Shown here: piece by piece, positions 24,857 to 35,632 of the stretch
Layout: each line of letters opens with the position of its first letter
Position numbering within the stretch: position 1 is the stretch's first letter
Source: Lewinellaceae bacterium
GTDB taxonomy: Bacteria > Bacteroidota > Bacteroidia > Chitinophagales > Saprospiraceae
Assembly (NCBI GenBank): GCA_020636075.1
Contig: JACJYO010000008.1
Coordinates: 62,001 to 126,000 of the forward strand
Reading direction: 5' to 3'
Length of the DNA stretch: 64,000 nucleotides
Notes under the pieces: generated by a model
Database searches by the model: none
Told to the model about the DNA's origin: nothing
The model's input: the letters and a program-made list of their open reading frames with translations, nothing else
Translations under genes and position numbers: made by a program

Positions 24857-27593
24857 ATGAGAAAATGCATACTTGTCACCCAAGGTCTACTGCTCGGTGC
24901 CGTGCTTGCCGTTGCACAACCTTCGAATGATAATTGCACCAATCCGATCCCGATTACCGATGTTACCAATTATTGCAGTGCTGTGAATGCGTTTACCAGT
25001 GTAGACGCCACACCTTCCGGCTACGGCCCGGCGAACTGCTTTGGTACGGCCGGCAATGATGTCTGGTTTTCCTTTGTTCCGCAGTTTACCGATGTGACGG
25101 TTATCATTCGCGGCGCAACGGCGCAGGCGCCCGGCGGTACGCTTAAAACCCGCAGGTTGCCATTTATTATGGTGTTTGCGGAGGGACTGTCAATGAGGTG
25201 CAATGCCAAAGTTCGACCAATAACAGTCATATCGTCGAAGCCAGTGAAAGCGGGTTGTTGGTAGGTTCTACCTATTTGATCCGCGTGCAGGGCTTTAACA
25301 ACGGGACAGGTACATTTCAGCTTTGCCTGAATAATTACAACCCGCCTGTCGATCCCACTTCGGATTGTCCCTCGGCGTCGGTGCTGTGTGATAAATCGCC
25401 TTTTGTGGTGCAAAGTGTGACAGGCGCCGGCAGCGATATCACCGAACTGAATGATGCCTTTTGTTTTAATAACGGCGCTCCGGGTAACTATGAATCCAAT
25501 TCGACCTGGTTTACCTGGATTTGTGGGGCTTCGGGTTCGTTGGAGTTTACGTTGTCGCCGTTGAGCATTGTCGATGACCTGGATTTTGTGTTGTACCGGC
25601 TGCCGAATGGCGTGGGCAATTGCCAGGGGAAAGAAATAGTGCGGTGCATGGCATCGGGCGAGTCGTTTTACCAAAGTCCATGCATGGGGCCAACCGGCTT
25701 ACGCGCTGGAGACCCTGATGTCAGCGAGGACGCCGGATGTTCGGATGCCGGCGATAATGCCTGGCTGGCGCCTTTCGACATGGTGGCCGGCGAGGCTTAT
25801 GCACTCTGCGTCAATAATTTTACCACCAGCGGCAATGGCTTTTCGGTGCAGTTTGGCGGAACCGGCACTTTTTGGGGCCGGAGGCAAAGTTTACCACGGT
25901 GCCGGCTGCCGTTTGCCTTGGGACGCCGGTAGAAGTACAGGACGCTTCCACCTTTGTTTTGGGGAGTATTACGAACTGGAACTGGAGTTTCGGCGCCGAT
26001 TCGGATCCGGGCGTTGCAACTGGGCAAGGGCCGCATACCGTTACGTTCAATACGCCTGGTCCGCATCCGGTTGTGCTTCAGGTTGAAACGGACCTAGGCT
26101 GCCGGGTTACGGCTATCCAGGAGGTGTTGATTTACCCGGATGTGGAGGTTGATACGCTTATTTCAGCGCCCGAATGCAATGGTGGTGATAATGGTGTGAT
26201 TACAATTTCCAATATCAGTATGGGCACACCGCCGTATTTGTACAGTTGGGAAGGAGGGCCTTTTGGCAGTAATAATTCGCTTTCTGGCCTGACGGTAGGC
26301 ACTTATAACCTTGTGATCCGCGACGCCAATAATTGTGAAACGGATCTCGACATAGAAGTACGGGAATTAGAGCCACCGTTGATCCGGACGTCATGAAGCC
26401 ATTGTGTACCGGCGATGCGAACGGGGTAATTACGCTCAATGTGACCAACGGTGTTGGGCCTTATCAATTCGACTGGGGTAGCGGCTTTATCCCCAGTAAC
26501 ACTCAGGGGGCTTCGCGGCAGGTGTGTACACCATTGAGGGTTTGGATGCCGAATTGTGTAAGGGTACGTTTACGGTAGAAGTTACCGACAATCCACCGCT
26601 GACACTTGAAATGGACACAGTCGATATTTCTTGTTTTTCGGCAAATGATGGGGTCGGTATTGCCATTCCGGATGGCGGCGTTGGCAATTTTACCTACATG
26701 TGGAGCGATGCGCAAACCAACGAGGAGGCCAGTGGACTTGGGCCCGGGCAATTTACGGTAACGGTGAGCGATGGCAATGGCTGCACGATCGTAGGGGAGG
26801 TGTTCATTATTGAGCCACCCGATGTTGCCATTAATTTGTTGCGGGTAACTGATTTGCTGTGCAATGGAGTGCCGGAAGGGGCAATTGATGTGGAAGGCGT
26901 TGGCGGACGGCCACCGTTTACCTTCAGCGCAGATGGAATTAATTTTGGTACTTCACCTATGCTCACCGGGCTGCCTGCCGGTGATTATTGGGTAAAAGTG
27001 CGGGATGCGGCGGGCTGTATCGACTCTGTTTTTGCAACTATTGATCAGCCACCTGCATTGGTTGTTGTGGGCCGATCCGGCCGATACAACCATCGACTTG
27101 GGCTATTCATTCCGGGTACAAACCTTTACGCTTCCGGCGGGGCGTCCGGTTACTTATGAATGGACTCCTGTTATGGGCCTCAATTGTGTTGATTGTGCAG
27201 AGCCTACGGTGACAGCGATCAGCGACGGTATTACGTGATTAAAATTACAGACGACGATGGTTGTATGGCCTTTGATTCCATACGAGTTCGGATAAACCGG
27301 GATCGACCGATCTATGCGCCCAATGTATTTGCGCCGGATCGGCCCTTTCCGAATGACCATTTTACCTTGTTTGGCGGACCTGCGGCGGTGCAAATTGAAC
27401 TGATGCGGATCTATGATCGTTGGGGAAATCTTATTTTTGAAACACAGGATATTCCGCTTGGCGAGCCGAACCTGGGCTGGAATGGGACCTATAAAGACGA
27501 ATTAATGACGGGTGTTTTACCTATTATGCCACAGTGCGTTTTGTAGATCAACTTTCGGTTACCTATGAAGGCAGTGTAACTGTGGTTCGTTAA
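24857..27593 (+). CDS. Large surface protein with PKD and SprB-like repeats and gliding-motility-associated C-terminal domain (frameshifted)
   Basis: About 910 residues across several frames. The ATG at 24857 gives a signal peptide ending AVAQ. Two N-terminal jelly-roll-like regions follow (CTNPIPITDVTNYC ... NDVWFSFVPQ and CPSASVLCDKSPFVVQ ... STWFTWIC), then a PKD-type domain (VEVQDASTFVLGSITNWNWSFG). At least three SprB-type repeats come next (CNGGDNGVITISNI, CTGDANGVITLNVTNG, CNGVPEGAIDVEGVGG). The C-terminal domain matches the gliding-motility-associated (CHU_C / T9SS type B) pattern: YAPNVFAPDRPFPNDHF, MRIYDRWGNLIFE and GWNGTYKDELM. It should be a surface adhesin exported by T9SS. Frame changes occur near 25150, 25870, 26390, 26510, 27080, 27230 and 27520. 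A strong terminator follows at 27617. Confidence 0.85.
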
Positions 27594-27616
27594 ATAATTG
27601 CATTGTTTTACCCAGC

Positions 27617-27654
27617 AAAAGCGGGCCGGATGCTTCAACATCCGGCCCGCTTTT
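27617..27654. terminator. Bidirectional rho-independent terminator
   Basis: The 16-bp stem AAAAGCGGGCCGGATG (27617-27632) pairs with 27639-27654 around a 6-base loop, with A and T tracts at the ends. It separates the convergent gliding-protein and MltA genes and should serve both. Confidence 0.9.
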
Positions 27655-27676
27655 TAGGTATTATTTACTTTTTCAA

Positions 27677-28721
27677 TTATTGTTTGGGTAACAACACCCA
27701 CAACCGGCCTAGGCCGTTGATTTTGCGGGCTTCATTCAGTCCTTGTTTGCCAACTCCGCAGTACAAGTCAAGTCGTTTGGTTGTAAGAATAGCGCCACCG
27801 CGGTCTTGTGCGAAAAGAATGCGATAGGTGTAGCCTTTAAGGTTACCGGCAGCATCCATATCGGGTAACTCTGCCAACAACGTAGCGCCAATCGGAATAT
27901 AGCGAGGATCGACCGCAACAGAATAACCGGCAGTAAGAGGGAAGTAGCCTGCCCCAATTACATCTTCATCGCTCATTTTCATAAAAACACATAAACGCCG
28001 CCTTTCCCCTTAACAGAACCGCCAAATCCAAAATGCTCGCGTTTGCCATCGGGATACTCAACCCAGCAGGAGCCCTGCAATTGCGCGTTGGCCAGTTGGC
28101 GCTTGGAGCGTATCCAGGCCAGCTCAAGCCCTTTGCCGTCCAGTGCGCCTGCGGCGATGGCTGCAGGGTTGGGAACAACGTCATCGGGCCGGCGCAAAAT
28201 GGGCACTGAAAATTCTGAAGTAGGTACCCGGCTGGCTTCGATCATCGGCGTATAGTAACCCGTAATCCGGGTTCTGTCTTTTTAAGTCTGTTTTGACTTT
28301 ATAAAAATCAAAACGGTCAAGTAACGCTTCCGGTTGCAGGATTTGGCAATCCTGCAGCAACTCAACGGTTTTCAACATTTCGGCCTTGCTAATACCATAT
28401 ACCGGATATTCCTTCACGTCCTTGCGACGCAAATAGCTGGCCTGCTCATACATTGCTTCCAGTAAGGGAGCATCGAAAGTTAAATAGGGAAGAGTATCTG
28501 GAACTGCATGGTGCAGCACTGTAGGGCGTACCTGACGTTTCAGAATAAGTGGTTTCGTCCGGATGGGAGGGCAATAGCAGCCAGGCCAGCCGAAAGTTTG
28601 GGCTCGCCAGAGTGTTTGCTGCAGATTTTGTTCCGGGAGAAACTGATGTGTTGCTACAATCCAGTGTTAAAACAAATGGAGAAAGCAACAGGCAGATGTA
28701 TAATGAGAAGCTGTTTACCAT
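27677..28721 (-). CDS. mltA: Membrane-bound lytic murein transglycosylase A (frameshifted)
   Basis: Pieces in three frames give an MltA-type peptidoglycan lytic transglycosylase of about 345 residues. The likely start at 28721 gives a hydrophobic leader with a possible lipobox (LTLDC). The N-terminal helical part (APLLEAMYEQASYLRR, VYGISKAEMLKTVELLQD) precedes the family signature GYYTPMIEASR. The middle has PDDVVPNPA and GKGLELAWIRS. The C-terminal 3D domain is clear: VAVDPRYIPIGATLLAELP, FAQDRGGAI (with the catalytic-type Asp), RLDLYCGVG and LWVLLPKQ. The protein would cleave murein glycan strands from the outer-membrane face. Frame changes lie near 28510, 28255 and 27975. It converges on the gliding-protein gene. 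Confidence 0.85.
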
Positions 28722-28965
28722 AAAGAAGGGTGGGTGTTATGCCGCGCACTGCCCGATTATTTAAAAATTTTGAGTTGGGCGATTTTCCTAAAACTGCGCT
28801 GATATCAATGCGGCCAGACCCGATGCTTTAAAAAGTATGCAAATTTATGCGGGATTTTCTGACAGTTGCCCGGTTTTACATAGGGTTTAGCAATCTGTTA
28901 ACACTCGACATTTTAAGATAATTCATTGTTTTTGAGTTGGTTATGTTTATTTAATGGAGATGTTT

Positions 28966-29556
28966 TTAAAATGTCAAAAGCCCTGTTCGCAGCCATTCAT
29001 TTGTCTTGAAAAGCGCTGCGACAGATAATGCATCGGTAATTTCACCATTCAGCACCATTTGTATGGCCTGGTTGAATGGCAATTGACGGACTTGAAGTTG
29101 TTCGGATTCTTCAGGCTGTGCTTCCAAAAAATGTAACCCTTGAGCCACATAAGCGACGCCATATTCATCGGTGACAGAATTGGAAAGATGTAATTCCAGG
29201 AGTTTTGTCCAATGCTTGGCCACAATTCCGGTTTCTTCCAATAGTTCGCGTTTAGCGGAATCAAGCAAGCTTTGTACCAAGGGGCCTCCTCCTCCGGGAT
29301 TTCCCAACTGTAGCATCCCAGCGCATAGCGGTATTGACCTACCAGCCAAGTATTTCCGGTATGGTCAAGTGGGGACTATGCCAAGCGCTGTATTTTTAAA
29401 ATGAACGATTCCGTAAATGCCATTGCCACCGGCTGGATTAAGTACTGCTCTATGGCTTACCTGAATCCAAGGATTGTCATATACCTGACAGACGTCCAAA
29501 GTGGTCCATGGATCGTCGGTCATTTGGAGGTCTTTGTTTTGGAATTCAGTGTCCAT
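28966..29556 (-). CDS. NUDIX hydrolase, ADP-ribose pyrophosphatase-like (frameshifted)
   Basis: About 195 residues in two frames. The N-terminal part (29556 to 29365) contains VYDNPWIQVSHRAVLNPAGGNGIYGIVHF, a typical entry strand pair of ADP-ribose-type NUDIX enzymes. The second part holds the NUDIX box, GGGGPLVQSLLDSAKRELLEETGI, with the metal-binding REL-EE-G core intact. It ends in the usual helical tail. These enzymes hydrolyse nucleoside diphosphates linked to another group; ADP-ribose or a nucleotide sugar is the probable substrate. A single indel around 29350-29365 explains the break. The gene stands alone on the minus strand. Confidence 0.85.
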
Positions 29557-30069
29557 AAAGGTACTTTGTCGAAAAGTTTGCGATTTTTCGCGAAAAGCTT
29601 GACATTAGCATGACAATGCGAGCCACTTAATCAGGCTCCATTCTTCCCCAAGTTGCTTCTTTATGAAGCCCGTGTAATCAACTCCCCGTTGCCTCCCGCA
29701 TTCACCCTCTCTTAAACATAACCATGAAGCAGGTTTATCCTGCCAGCATATTGCGTCATAATTTCCTTCAAAATCCCGCTTTTTTAGAGCCTGGAATGCA
29801 TGACAGGTATTTTTGTCGCTAATATGTTCTGATCGTTTTAACCATTTTCAGGTTAACTACTTGATCGCTGGGTACTAAATTTTACCGTAGTAATATGAAC
29901 AATAATTTATATACTACGAAAATCGGGCCACTTTTTAAGCCGGATTAAAATTCAGAACCCGCAGGTAGCAACCAATTTGCTTCGAATACCGAAAAACCCA
30001 CACACTAAAGCGACAACATCAATTTGATGTTTTGCCCATACTAATGAGATAACGAAAACCACCTGGCTT
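29557..30069. other. AT-rich intergenic stretch
   Basis: This 513-bp gap separates the divergent NUDIX and esterase genes. No open frame looks coding, and no long dyad or tRNA-like cloverleaf was seen. It presumably carries the promoters of both genes; I could not choose a box with confidence. Confidence 0.5.
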
Positions 30070-31479
30070 ATGCTCAACACGTACCCTCTACGTGCTCTTT
30101 TCTGGGTTTTAGCGCTACTTCCCAGTCTGCTTTCAGCGCAACTAACTGTCACTGTTACATCGGTGCCGGCGAATACTCCTGCAAGCGCTAAAATTTATGT
30201 TACCGGTACATTTAACAACTGGAACCCTGGTGATGTAACTTCAGTTTTGACACCCACATCCAACGGGCGTTATACGATTACCTTAAATCCGGCTATCGGG
30301 CCTGTGCGGTTCAAATTTACACGTGGCGGTTGGACAAGTGTTGAAGGTAATTCCAATGGCGATTTTATTCAGGATCATGTAGTTACATACACAGGGCTCC
30401 CGCAAACGGTGGAGTTTTCCATCCTTTCGTGGGAAGACTTGGCGCATGCTATTCCGAACCGCGGAGTTACGATTCTGGACAATAATTTTTATATCCCTCA
30501 GCTCAATCGTACCCGTCGGGTGTGGATCTACCTACCCCTGATTATGAAACCACAACCAAGAAATATCCGGTTTTGTATATGCACGATGGACAAAATCTGT
30601 TCAACGCGTCAACCAGCTTTTTCCGGTGAATGGGAAGTCGATGAGTCCCTGGATGAAATGTGCACGCAAGGTGACTACGGCTGTATAGTCGTAGGTGTAG
30701 ACAATGGCGGGGTCAATCGCCTGAATGAATATTCTCCATGGATAAATCAAACCAGTACGGTGGCGGCCAAGGCGACGAGTACATCAGTTTTATGGTCAAT
30801 ACATTAAAACCATACATCGATTCCAAATTCCGCACACTACCCGATCGTGAGCATACGGGTATTATGGGTAGCAGCATGGGCGGGCTTGTAACGATGTACG
30901 CCATTATGGAATACCAACATATTTATTCCAAAGCCGGCGTTTTTCTCCGGCATTCTGGTTTGCCGGCGATAATGTAGCCAGCCAGGTTTTGGGCATGGGA
31001 AAACGCAACAATCTTAAAGTTTACTTTTTAGCCGGCGGCCAGGAACCCACTTACGTAGTCCAGGATATGCAGGAAGTTGCAGACGCCATGCTCGATGTTG
31101 GTTTTGAAGAGGACGAACTCTCCTTTAATGTGCCGGTAGACGGCCAGCACTCCGAATGGTTTTGGCGCCGAGAATTTCCAGATGCTTACAAATGGCTTTT
31201 TGCCGGATCGGTAACAGCAACTGGTGAGCCAGCCTCCGACACCGAACCGGCACTCGAAATTTATCCCAATCCGGCTACCGAATGGATCCGGGTGGCAGGT
31301 TTTGAGGATGCAGAAAATCTTTACGTACAAATCCTTGGTGCAGATGGCTCTTTGCAACGGGATGTACAGATCACCCCGGTGAATCGATCCAGACAAGCGA
31401 TTTGCCTGCCGGATTTTATGCTGTTCGAGTGCGTACCGACAATTCTGCCTGGTCTTCGGCAAAGGTGATCCTGCGATAA
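30070..31479 (+). CDS. Secreted esterase (alpha/beta hydrolase, esterase D-like) with starch-binding-like N-domain and T9SS sorting domain (frameshifted)
   Basis: About 470 residues over several frames. A signal peptide ending LLSAQ is followed by a CBM20/48-like beta domain (residues ~22-110; KIYVTGTFNNWNPGD, GPVRFKFTRG). The esterase domain shows RRVWIYLP, PVLYMHDGQNLF, VVGVDNGG and the nucleophile elbow GSSMGG, with the likely catalytic histidine in GQHSEWFW. A C-terminal Por-type sorting domain starts at LEIYPNPATEWIRV and ends, after restoring frame, in a strand with FYAVRVR just before the stop at 31477. The protein is probably a carbohydrate or feruloyl-type esterase displayed on the cell surface. 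Breaks lie near 30540, 30740, 30940 and 31385. The IS1182 element begins 23 bp after the stop. Confidence 0.85.
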
Positions 31480-31502
31480 AAAACGCTCTGCCAAATCAAA
31501 TG

Positions 31503-33384
31503 AAGAGGCCGTCTCATAACATGCGTTATGAGACGGTTTTTTTATAGGCAAACAAAAATCGCTTTTGGCAAAAGGTTTTGGTTCTGAGGTTTTCCAGGTT
31601 GGCTGACAGTGGCAAAAAGGGCAAAAAAGGCGGTTTTTAGTCGGTAATCAAGTTTTTGGGCGTTAGCAGGCGGTAAATCGGGTGGTAAGGACACAATACA
31701 GGCTTGCTGCAGTTTGACCCACATCTTTTTGAGGTTATGAGCGATGGCTACAATTCCGAACTCACAGGTGACTTTTGAGAGGCCACGTAATAAGAATCGC
31801 TTAAACCCGCGGTTCCATTTCACCTGGCCGAATACGGGTTCGGGTTCAATGCACCGTTTTTGACGCAGGCGAATCCCCTGCAGCGACCACAGGTTTTGGC
31901 GGGCTATTTCTTTATGGCGTTGGAGGTTTGGATTGATTTTGACGATCCGATCAGTTTGAGCACAATGACAGGCGCCCCGCAAAGGACAGCCCGTACAACG
32001 TTGTGCCTGATAAACACGGGCAGAGGACACGTAGCCGTTTTTGCTGACAACTTTGGTGGTGTAGCGATAGGTGAGGTGCTGGCCCATTGGGCAAACCAGG
32101 TAGTCCTCCTGGGCATTGTAGTACAGGTTTTCTACCCGAAAGGGGTCGGCTTTTACTTTTTTGAGTTGCTCCTGATAGAAGCCCGGGTATTTCACATAGT
32201 TTTCCATACCCTGGGCTTCCATATAGTCATAGTTTTCTTCCGAGCCGTAACCGGCATCAGCACTGAGCCGTTTAGGCATGGATTGGCCAATTGACTTAAG
32301 GAGCCTTTCGGTATCCTGCATATGCGGCTTGAGCACCGGCATATCGTTGGTGTTCTGGTGGATGGTGTAGTTGATAATAAATTGATCCTGGGTGCCAATC
32401 TGTAAATTATAGCCCGGCTTCAATTGACCATTTTTCATGTGGTCATCCTTCATGCGCATGAACGTGGCATCTTCATCCGTCTTGGAATACGAATTGCGGC
32501 CATTCAATTTCTGCTCCTGCATTTCATACTCCCGCAACTTGTCCAAGTGCTTGTCTTGTAAATCGCGCATCTTGCGCCGCAAGGCTTTGTCCTTGGGTAG
32601 GCGTGCCTTCAGTTGCTCGTTCAAATCAGCAATCGTTTGGGCCAAACGCTCCGAATCTTCTACCACAGGGCGGTTGCCAGGACCTGCCCCCTTGTCTGTC
32701 GGCTCATCTTCGGCTTCAGCCTCGGCACGTTCGTTCTCCGCTTCAATTTGATCCAACAAGGCATTTATCTTAGCCAATAAATTGGCCTTATGGCCCGATA
32801 CAGACTTCGCCCACACAAACGTGTAACGGTTCGCCGCACTCTCTATCTTCGTCCCATCTATATGGTAATCTTCCAAACGAACCAGGCCTTCCTCTAGCAG
32901 AAAAAGCAGTACCGCCGCAAAGACATCTTTGATCGTATCTTTCAGTTGGCCTTTGCGAAAACGGTTGATGGTGTTGTGATCCGGTGTCTGGAGACCCGTT
33001 AGCCACATGAAGTTCACATTCTCGCGTGTAGCTTTTTCCAAACGCCGCGAAGAGTACTGCCGATCTATGTAGCCATATACTAATACCTTGAGCAGCATCT
33101 TCGGATGGTAGTTGCTCGCTCCGCCTCCTGCATACGCATTCAACAGACTATCCAAATTCATCCCATCTATCGCGCGGCTAACCAGCCGAACAATATGATC
33201 ACTGGGTATCAACTCCTCAAAACTCGGCATAAACAACCGACCCTGATGCTGCTCATAGGTCTTGAACGTGACGGCACTGTGCCGCTTTTGATTCTTTGTC
33301 TTTGCCATATGTCAAAGATAGCTCGATCTCCGACTTTACAAAAAAAAGACCGCCTCATAAGTTGTTCTTATGAGACGGCCTCTT
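31503..33384. mobile_element. IS1182-family insertion sequence
   Basis: The ends carry a 17-bp terminal inverted repeat AAGAGGCCGTCTCATAA (31503-31519 and the reverse complement ending at 33384). Inside each end is a hairpin: a perfect 11-bp stem around ATGC at 31510-31535 on the left, and an imperfect one at 33350-33377 on the right. One intact transposase gene fills the element. No target-site duplication is obvious in the flanks. It sits between the esterase and TonB genes without disrupting either. Confidence 0.85.
31542..33308 (-). CDS. IS1182-family DDE transposase
   Basis: A 588-residue intact transposase. The N-terminal DUF772-type domain is clear (FMPSFEELIPSDHIVRLVSRAID, then PKMLLKVLVYGY and RFRKGQL). 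The catalytic DDE core shows DYHIDGTKIES for the first Asp, SADAGYGSEENY for the second, and a C-terminal DDE_Tnp_1-type segment with EPVFGQVKWN containing the likely Glu. A coiled and acidic insertion (residues ~185-290) and a cysteine cluster (C-x2-C-x4-C-H-C in RCTGCPLRGACHC) are typical of the family. It should cut and paste the element. In contrast to its neighbours it has no frameshift. Confidence 0.93.
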   Translation of the reverse strand: MAKTKNQKRHSAVTFKTYEQHQGRLFMPSFEELIPSDHIVRLVSRAIDGMNLDSLLNAYAGGGASNYHPKMLLKVLVYGYIDRQYSSRRLEKATRENVNFMWLTGLQTPDHNTINRFRKGQLKDTIKDVFAAVLLFLLEEGLVRLEDYHIDGTKIESAANRYTFVWAKSVSGHKANLLAKINALLDQIEAENERAEAEAEDEPTDKGAGPGNRPVVEDSERLAQTIADLNEQLKARLPKDKALRRKMRDLQDKHLDKLREYEMQEQKLNGRNSYSKTDEDATFMRMKDDHMKNGQLKPGYNLQIGTQDQFIINYTIHQNTNDMPVLKPHMQDTERLLKSIGQSMPKRLSADAGYGSEENYDYMEAQGMENYVKYPGFYQEQLKKVKADPFRVENLYYNAQEDYLVCPMGQHLTYRYTTKVVSKNGYVSSARVYQAQRCTGCPLRGACHCAQTDRIVKINPNLQRHKEIARQNLWSLQGIRLRQKRCIEPEPVFGQVKWNRGFKRFLLRGLSKVTCEFGIVAIAHNLKKMWVKLQQACIVSLPPDLPPANAQKLDYRLKTAFFALFATVSQPGKPQNQNLLPKAIFVCL

Positions 33385-33416
33385 TTTGTACTCCAATTTT
33401 GGTTGAATAATACGAA

Positions 33417-33838
33417 TCACGGTTTTTTCCCGTCAAGCGCAAACTTGATGGGTAAGGTGACTTCTGCGCTTACAATCTTGCCATCCGTTTTGGCCGGGGT
33501 CCAATTGGGCATGCCTTTGATCACCCGTACAGATTCCCGAACAAAATCTTCCCGTGGATTCTGACTTCCTTCTGTGATCGTTTTTATACCGGAAATATGG
33601 CCATCCTTTTCCACAGTAAAACGAACCAATACCATGCCGGTAGCCTGTTCTTTTTAGCGGCTTCCGGGTACTTGATGTTTTGGACCATGTAATCGATCAG
33701 TGCCGGCATGCCGCCCGGATACTCGGGTTGATTTTCGGGTTTGGCTGCCGTCTTCTGTGCACTGAGCGGCAGGGTAAATAGTAGCGAGAAGGCAGCGCTT
33801 AGCAGCCAGGTTGCGTGTACGTTGTGCTTTGTTTGCAT
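33417..33838 (-). CDS. TonB C-terminal domain protein (frameshifted)
   Basis: About 140 residues in two frames. A signal-like hydrophobic N-terminus (WLLSAAFSLLFTLPLSAQ) is followed by YPGGMPALIDYMVQNIKYPEAAKK, the usual opening of Bacteroidota TonB C-terminal domains. After one indel near 33650 the domain continues with MVLVRFTVEKDGHISGIKT, RESVRVIKGMPNWTPAKTDGK and ends LPIKFAL. There is no long periplasm-spanning linker, so it is not a canonical energy transducer; many Bacteroidota have such short secreted forms. It may act with the M56 and BlaI genes just upstream. Confidence 0.8.
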
Positions 33839-33952
33839 AAACTAAATGATTTAGATGTGAAAAATTAAGTATTGTGCATTCATACGTCGCCCTGTTTTTA
33901 CAGATGTTGCTTTCTGTAAAAAGGCGGTGTTAATGTTGAATTACAGGTAGAA

Positions 33953-35150
33953 TCAGTTTGTTTTAAACTGGATCGGAAGTTGGAATTTACTCTGCACAGG
34001 TTTGCCTTCCTGTAGGGCAGGTTGCCAGTTAGGCATTTGGCGCACTACACGAATCGCTTCGTCTGCCATATCTGTTCTGGGAACGGGTTGAACAGCCTCT
34101 ACGTTTGCTACGGCGCCTGTTTTATCCAGTTCAATTTTCAAGGTAACCCTGCCTTCGGCGTTTTCGCGTTTGGCTGCTTCAGGGTACTTGATTGCCTGCG
34201 TCAGGTAGGTTGCTAATGCCGCCATACCACCCGGGAATTGTGCCGCGGTGTTGGCTGGCCTCTTATCCGGGGCCGGGCTCGAAGTCAGGGGACCAACCGA
34301 AAATGGTTGTTGGCTAATTCCCCAAAAACCAAAGCCACCGGGAGCACCAGGCCAAATTTCCAGCTTCGGGTAAGCGGGGAGTGTTTCCTGTTCAACATCA
34401 ACAGCCGTTGCTTGAGGGGCGATTGGAAAAATGATTTGCAAAACTCAATGCCAACTGCGGCTGCGTCTGCCGAAGCAGCAATAAAACGTACTGTTTCCGG
34501 GTCGTTTGATCCGACGCTGCAGCATCTGCCTGGTATTCGTGTACGGTGCGCAGCGAACGGCGATACCAATGAGCCAGCGGGTGAAACCAAAATACAATGC
34601 ATAGAATTTCCAGCAACAGGACATCCACACTGTGCCAGGCCCGGACATGTGCCAATTCATGCAGCAGCATATTTTTATCATCTGGCCGATTATCAAAATC
34701 TGTTGGCACAAAAATCCAATGGAAAAAAGAAAACGGAACCACCGCCGCCGGAGTTCGGAGCAGCACACCACCAACGGGGAGTTGCTCGGCCGGTGACTGG
34801 CGGATCAGCCTGGCGATGCGAAACACGCCCCACAGCATCCGCATTGCAGTAAATGCACTCCCTATGCCGTAAATCCAGGCGAGGTATTGAATTCCACTCC
34901 AGTTGTCGGCACTATGTCCAACTTGCTGCAAGACGATGGTGAACTCCGGGAGGTACGCCGGAAAGGCATCGGGGCCTAGCCCAATTGCAGGCGCCAGTCC
35001 GTATGTCAACGGCATCAGGAGTCCCGCAGCCAATGTACCCAACAGGTAAAACCGGTTGGCCCGGAAAAACGTTTCCCGACGAAGCAAGAGGTTGTAAAGC
35101 AGTGCAAACAGCCCCCAAAACAGACTTACTTGAAGCAGGTAGGTAAACAT
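33953..35150 (-). CDS. M56 (BlaR1-like) membrane metallopeptidase fused to a TonB C-terminal domain (frameshifted)
   Basis: About 399 residues. The N-terminal part has several membrane segments (YLLQVSLFWGLFALLYNLLL, YLLGTLAAGLLMPL). The zinc motif is HELAH in MLLHELAHVRAWHSVD, followed by a further membrane segment and TVHEYQADAA, as in BlaR1/MecR1-type peptidases. The chain continues in another frame with SPLKQRLLMLNRKHS, then PGGMAALATYLTQAIKYPEAAKR and PNWQPALQEGK, a TonB C-terminal domain. It probably senses envelope stress and cleaves the neighbouring repressor or another target. The stop of the BlaI gene lies 2 bp before this start, so the two are translationally coupled. Breaks lie near 34440 and 34300. 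Confidence 0.83.
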
Positions 35151-35152
35151 GA

Positions 35153-35548
35153 TCAGCTGTTTTCGTCCAATTTTTTCATGATTTCAGCCACATCGCGCTC
35201 GCTCAGTTTTTGTCTTCCACCAAATGCGAAACCAGACGAGAAACCGAACTGTCAAAATAATTGCGCAATACTTCCCGCAACGAACGGCTACCATAGTCCT
35301 CTTTGGCAATGACGGGAAAATACTCGTGGGTTTTTCCATACGCTTTGTGATCCACGTAGCCTTTGCGCTCCAGAATGCGCACCACGCTCGAAACGGTGCT
35401 GTGCGGGGCTTGGGGTCTTCCATTTTTCCAGTAAATCACTTACCGTGCCCCGTCCAATCTCCCATAACAATTGCATGACGTCTTCCTCTGCTTTAGTCAA
35501 TTTTGCATAATTCGGATTCTTGTGTAGAAGTATGGGACAAAGATGCAA
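35153..35548 (-). CDS. BlaI/MecI-type transcriptional repressor (frameshifted)
   Basis: About 125 residues of a winged-helix repressor. Family features are KLTKAEEDVMQLLWEIGRG, then STVSSVVRILERKGYVDHKAYGKTHEYFPVI in a second frame, and a C-terminal dimerisation segment RNYFDSSVSRLVSHLVE. It ends LSERDVAEIMKKLDENS in a third frame, with the stop at 35153-35155. The start is uncertain: a TTG at 35548 is in frame, while an ATG 28-30 bases inside would be in frame if one A were missing. It presumably represses this BlaI-M56 operon until the M56 peptidase is triggered. Breaks lie near 35420 and 35210. Confidence 0.83.
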
Positions 35549-35632
35549 CGCATTTTTAGCGAAACAACTATTGTTTGCGTTTTTTAACGTAAAAATACGT
35601 TGTATAAAAATATATAATTGAAAAACAGTGAC

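Noticed and set aside
31480..33416. A target-site duplication of the IS1182 element
   Set aside because: The bases next to the two ends do not match over a useful length, so no duplication is claimed.
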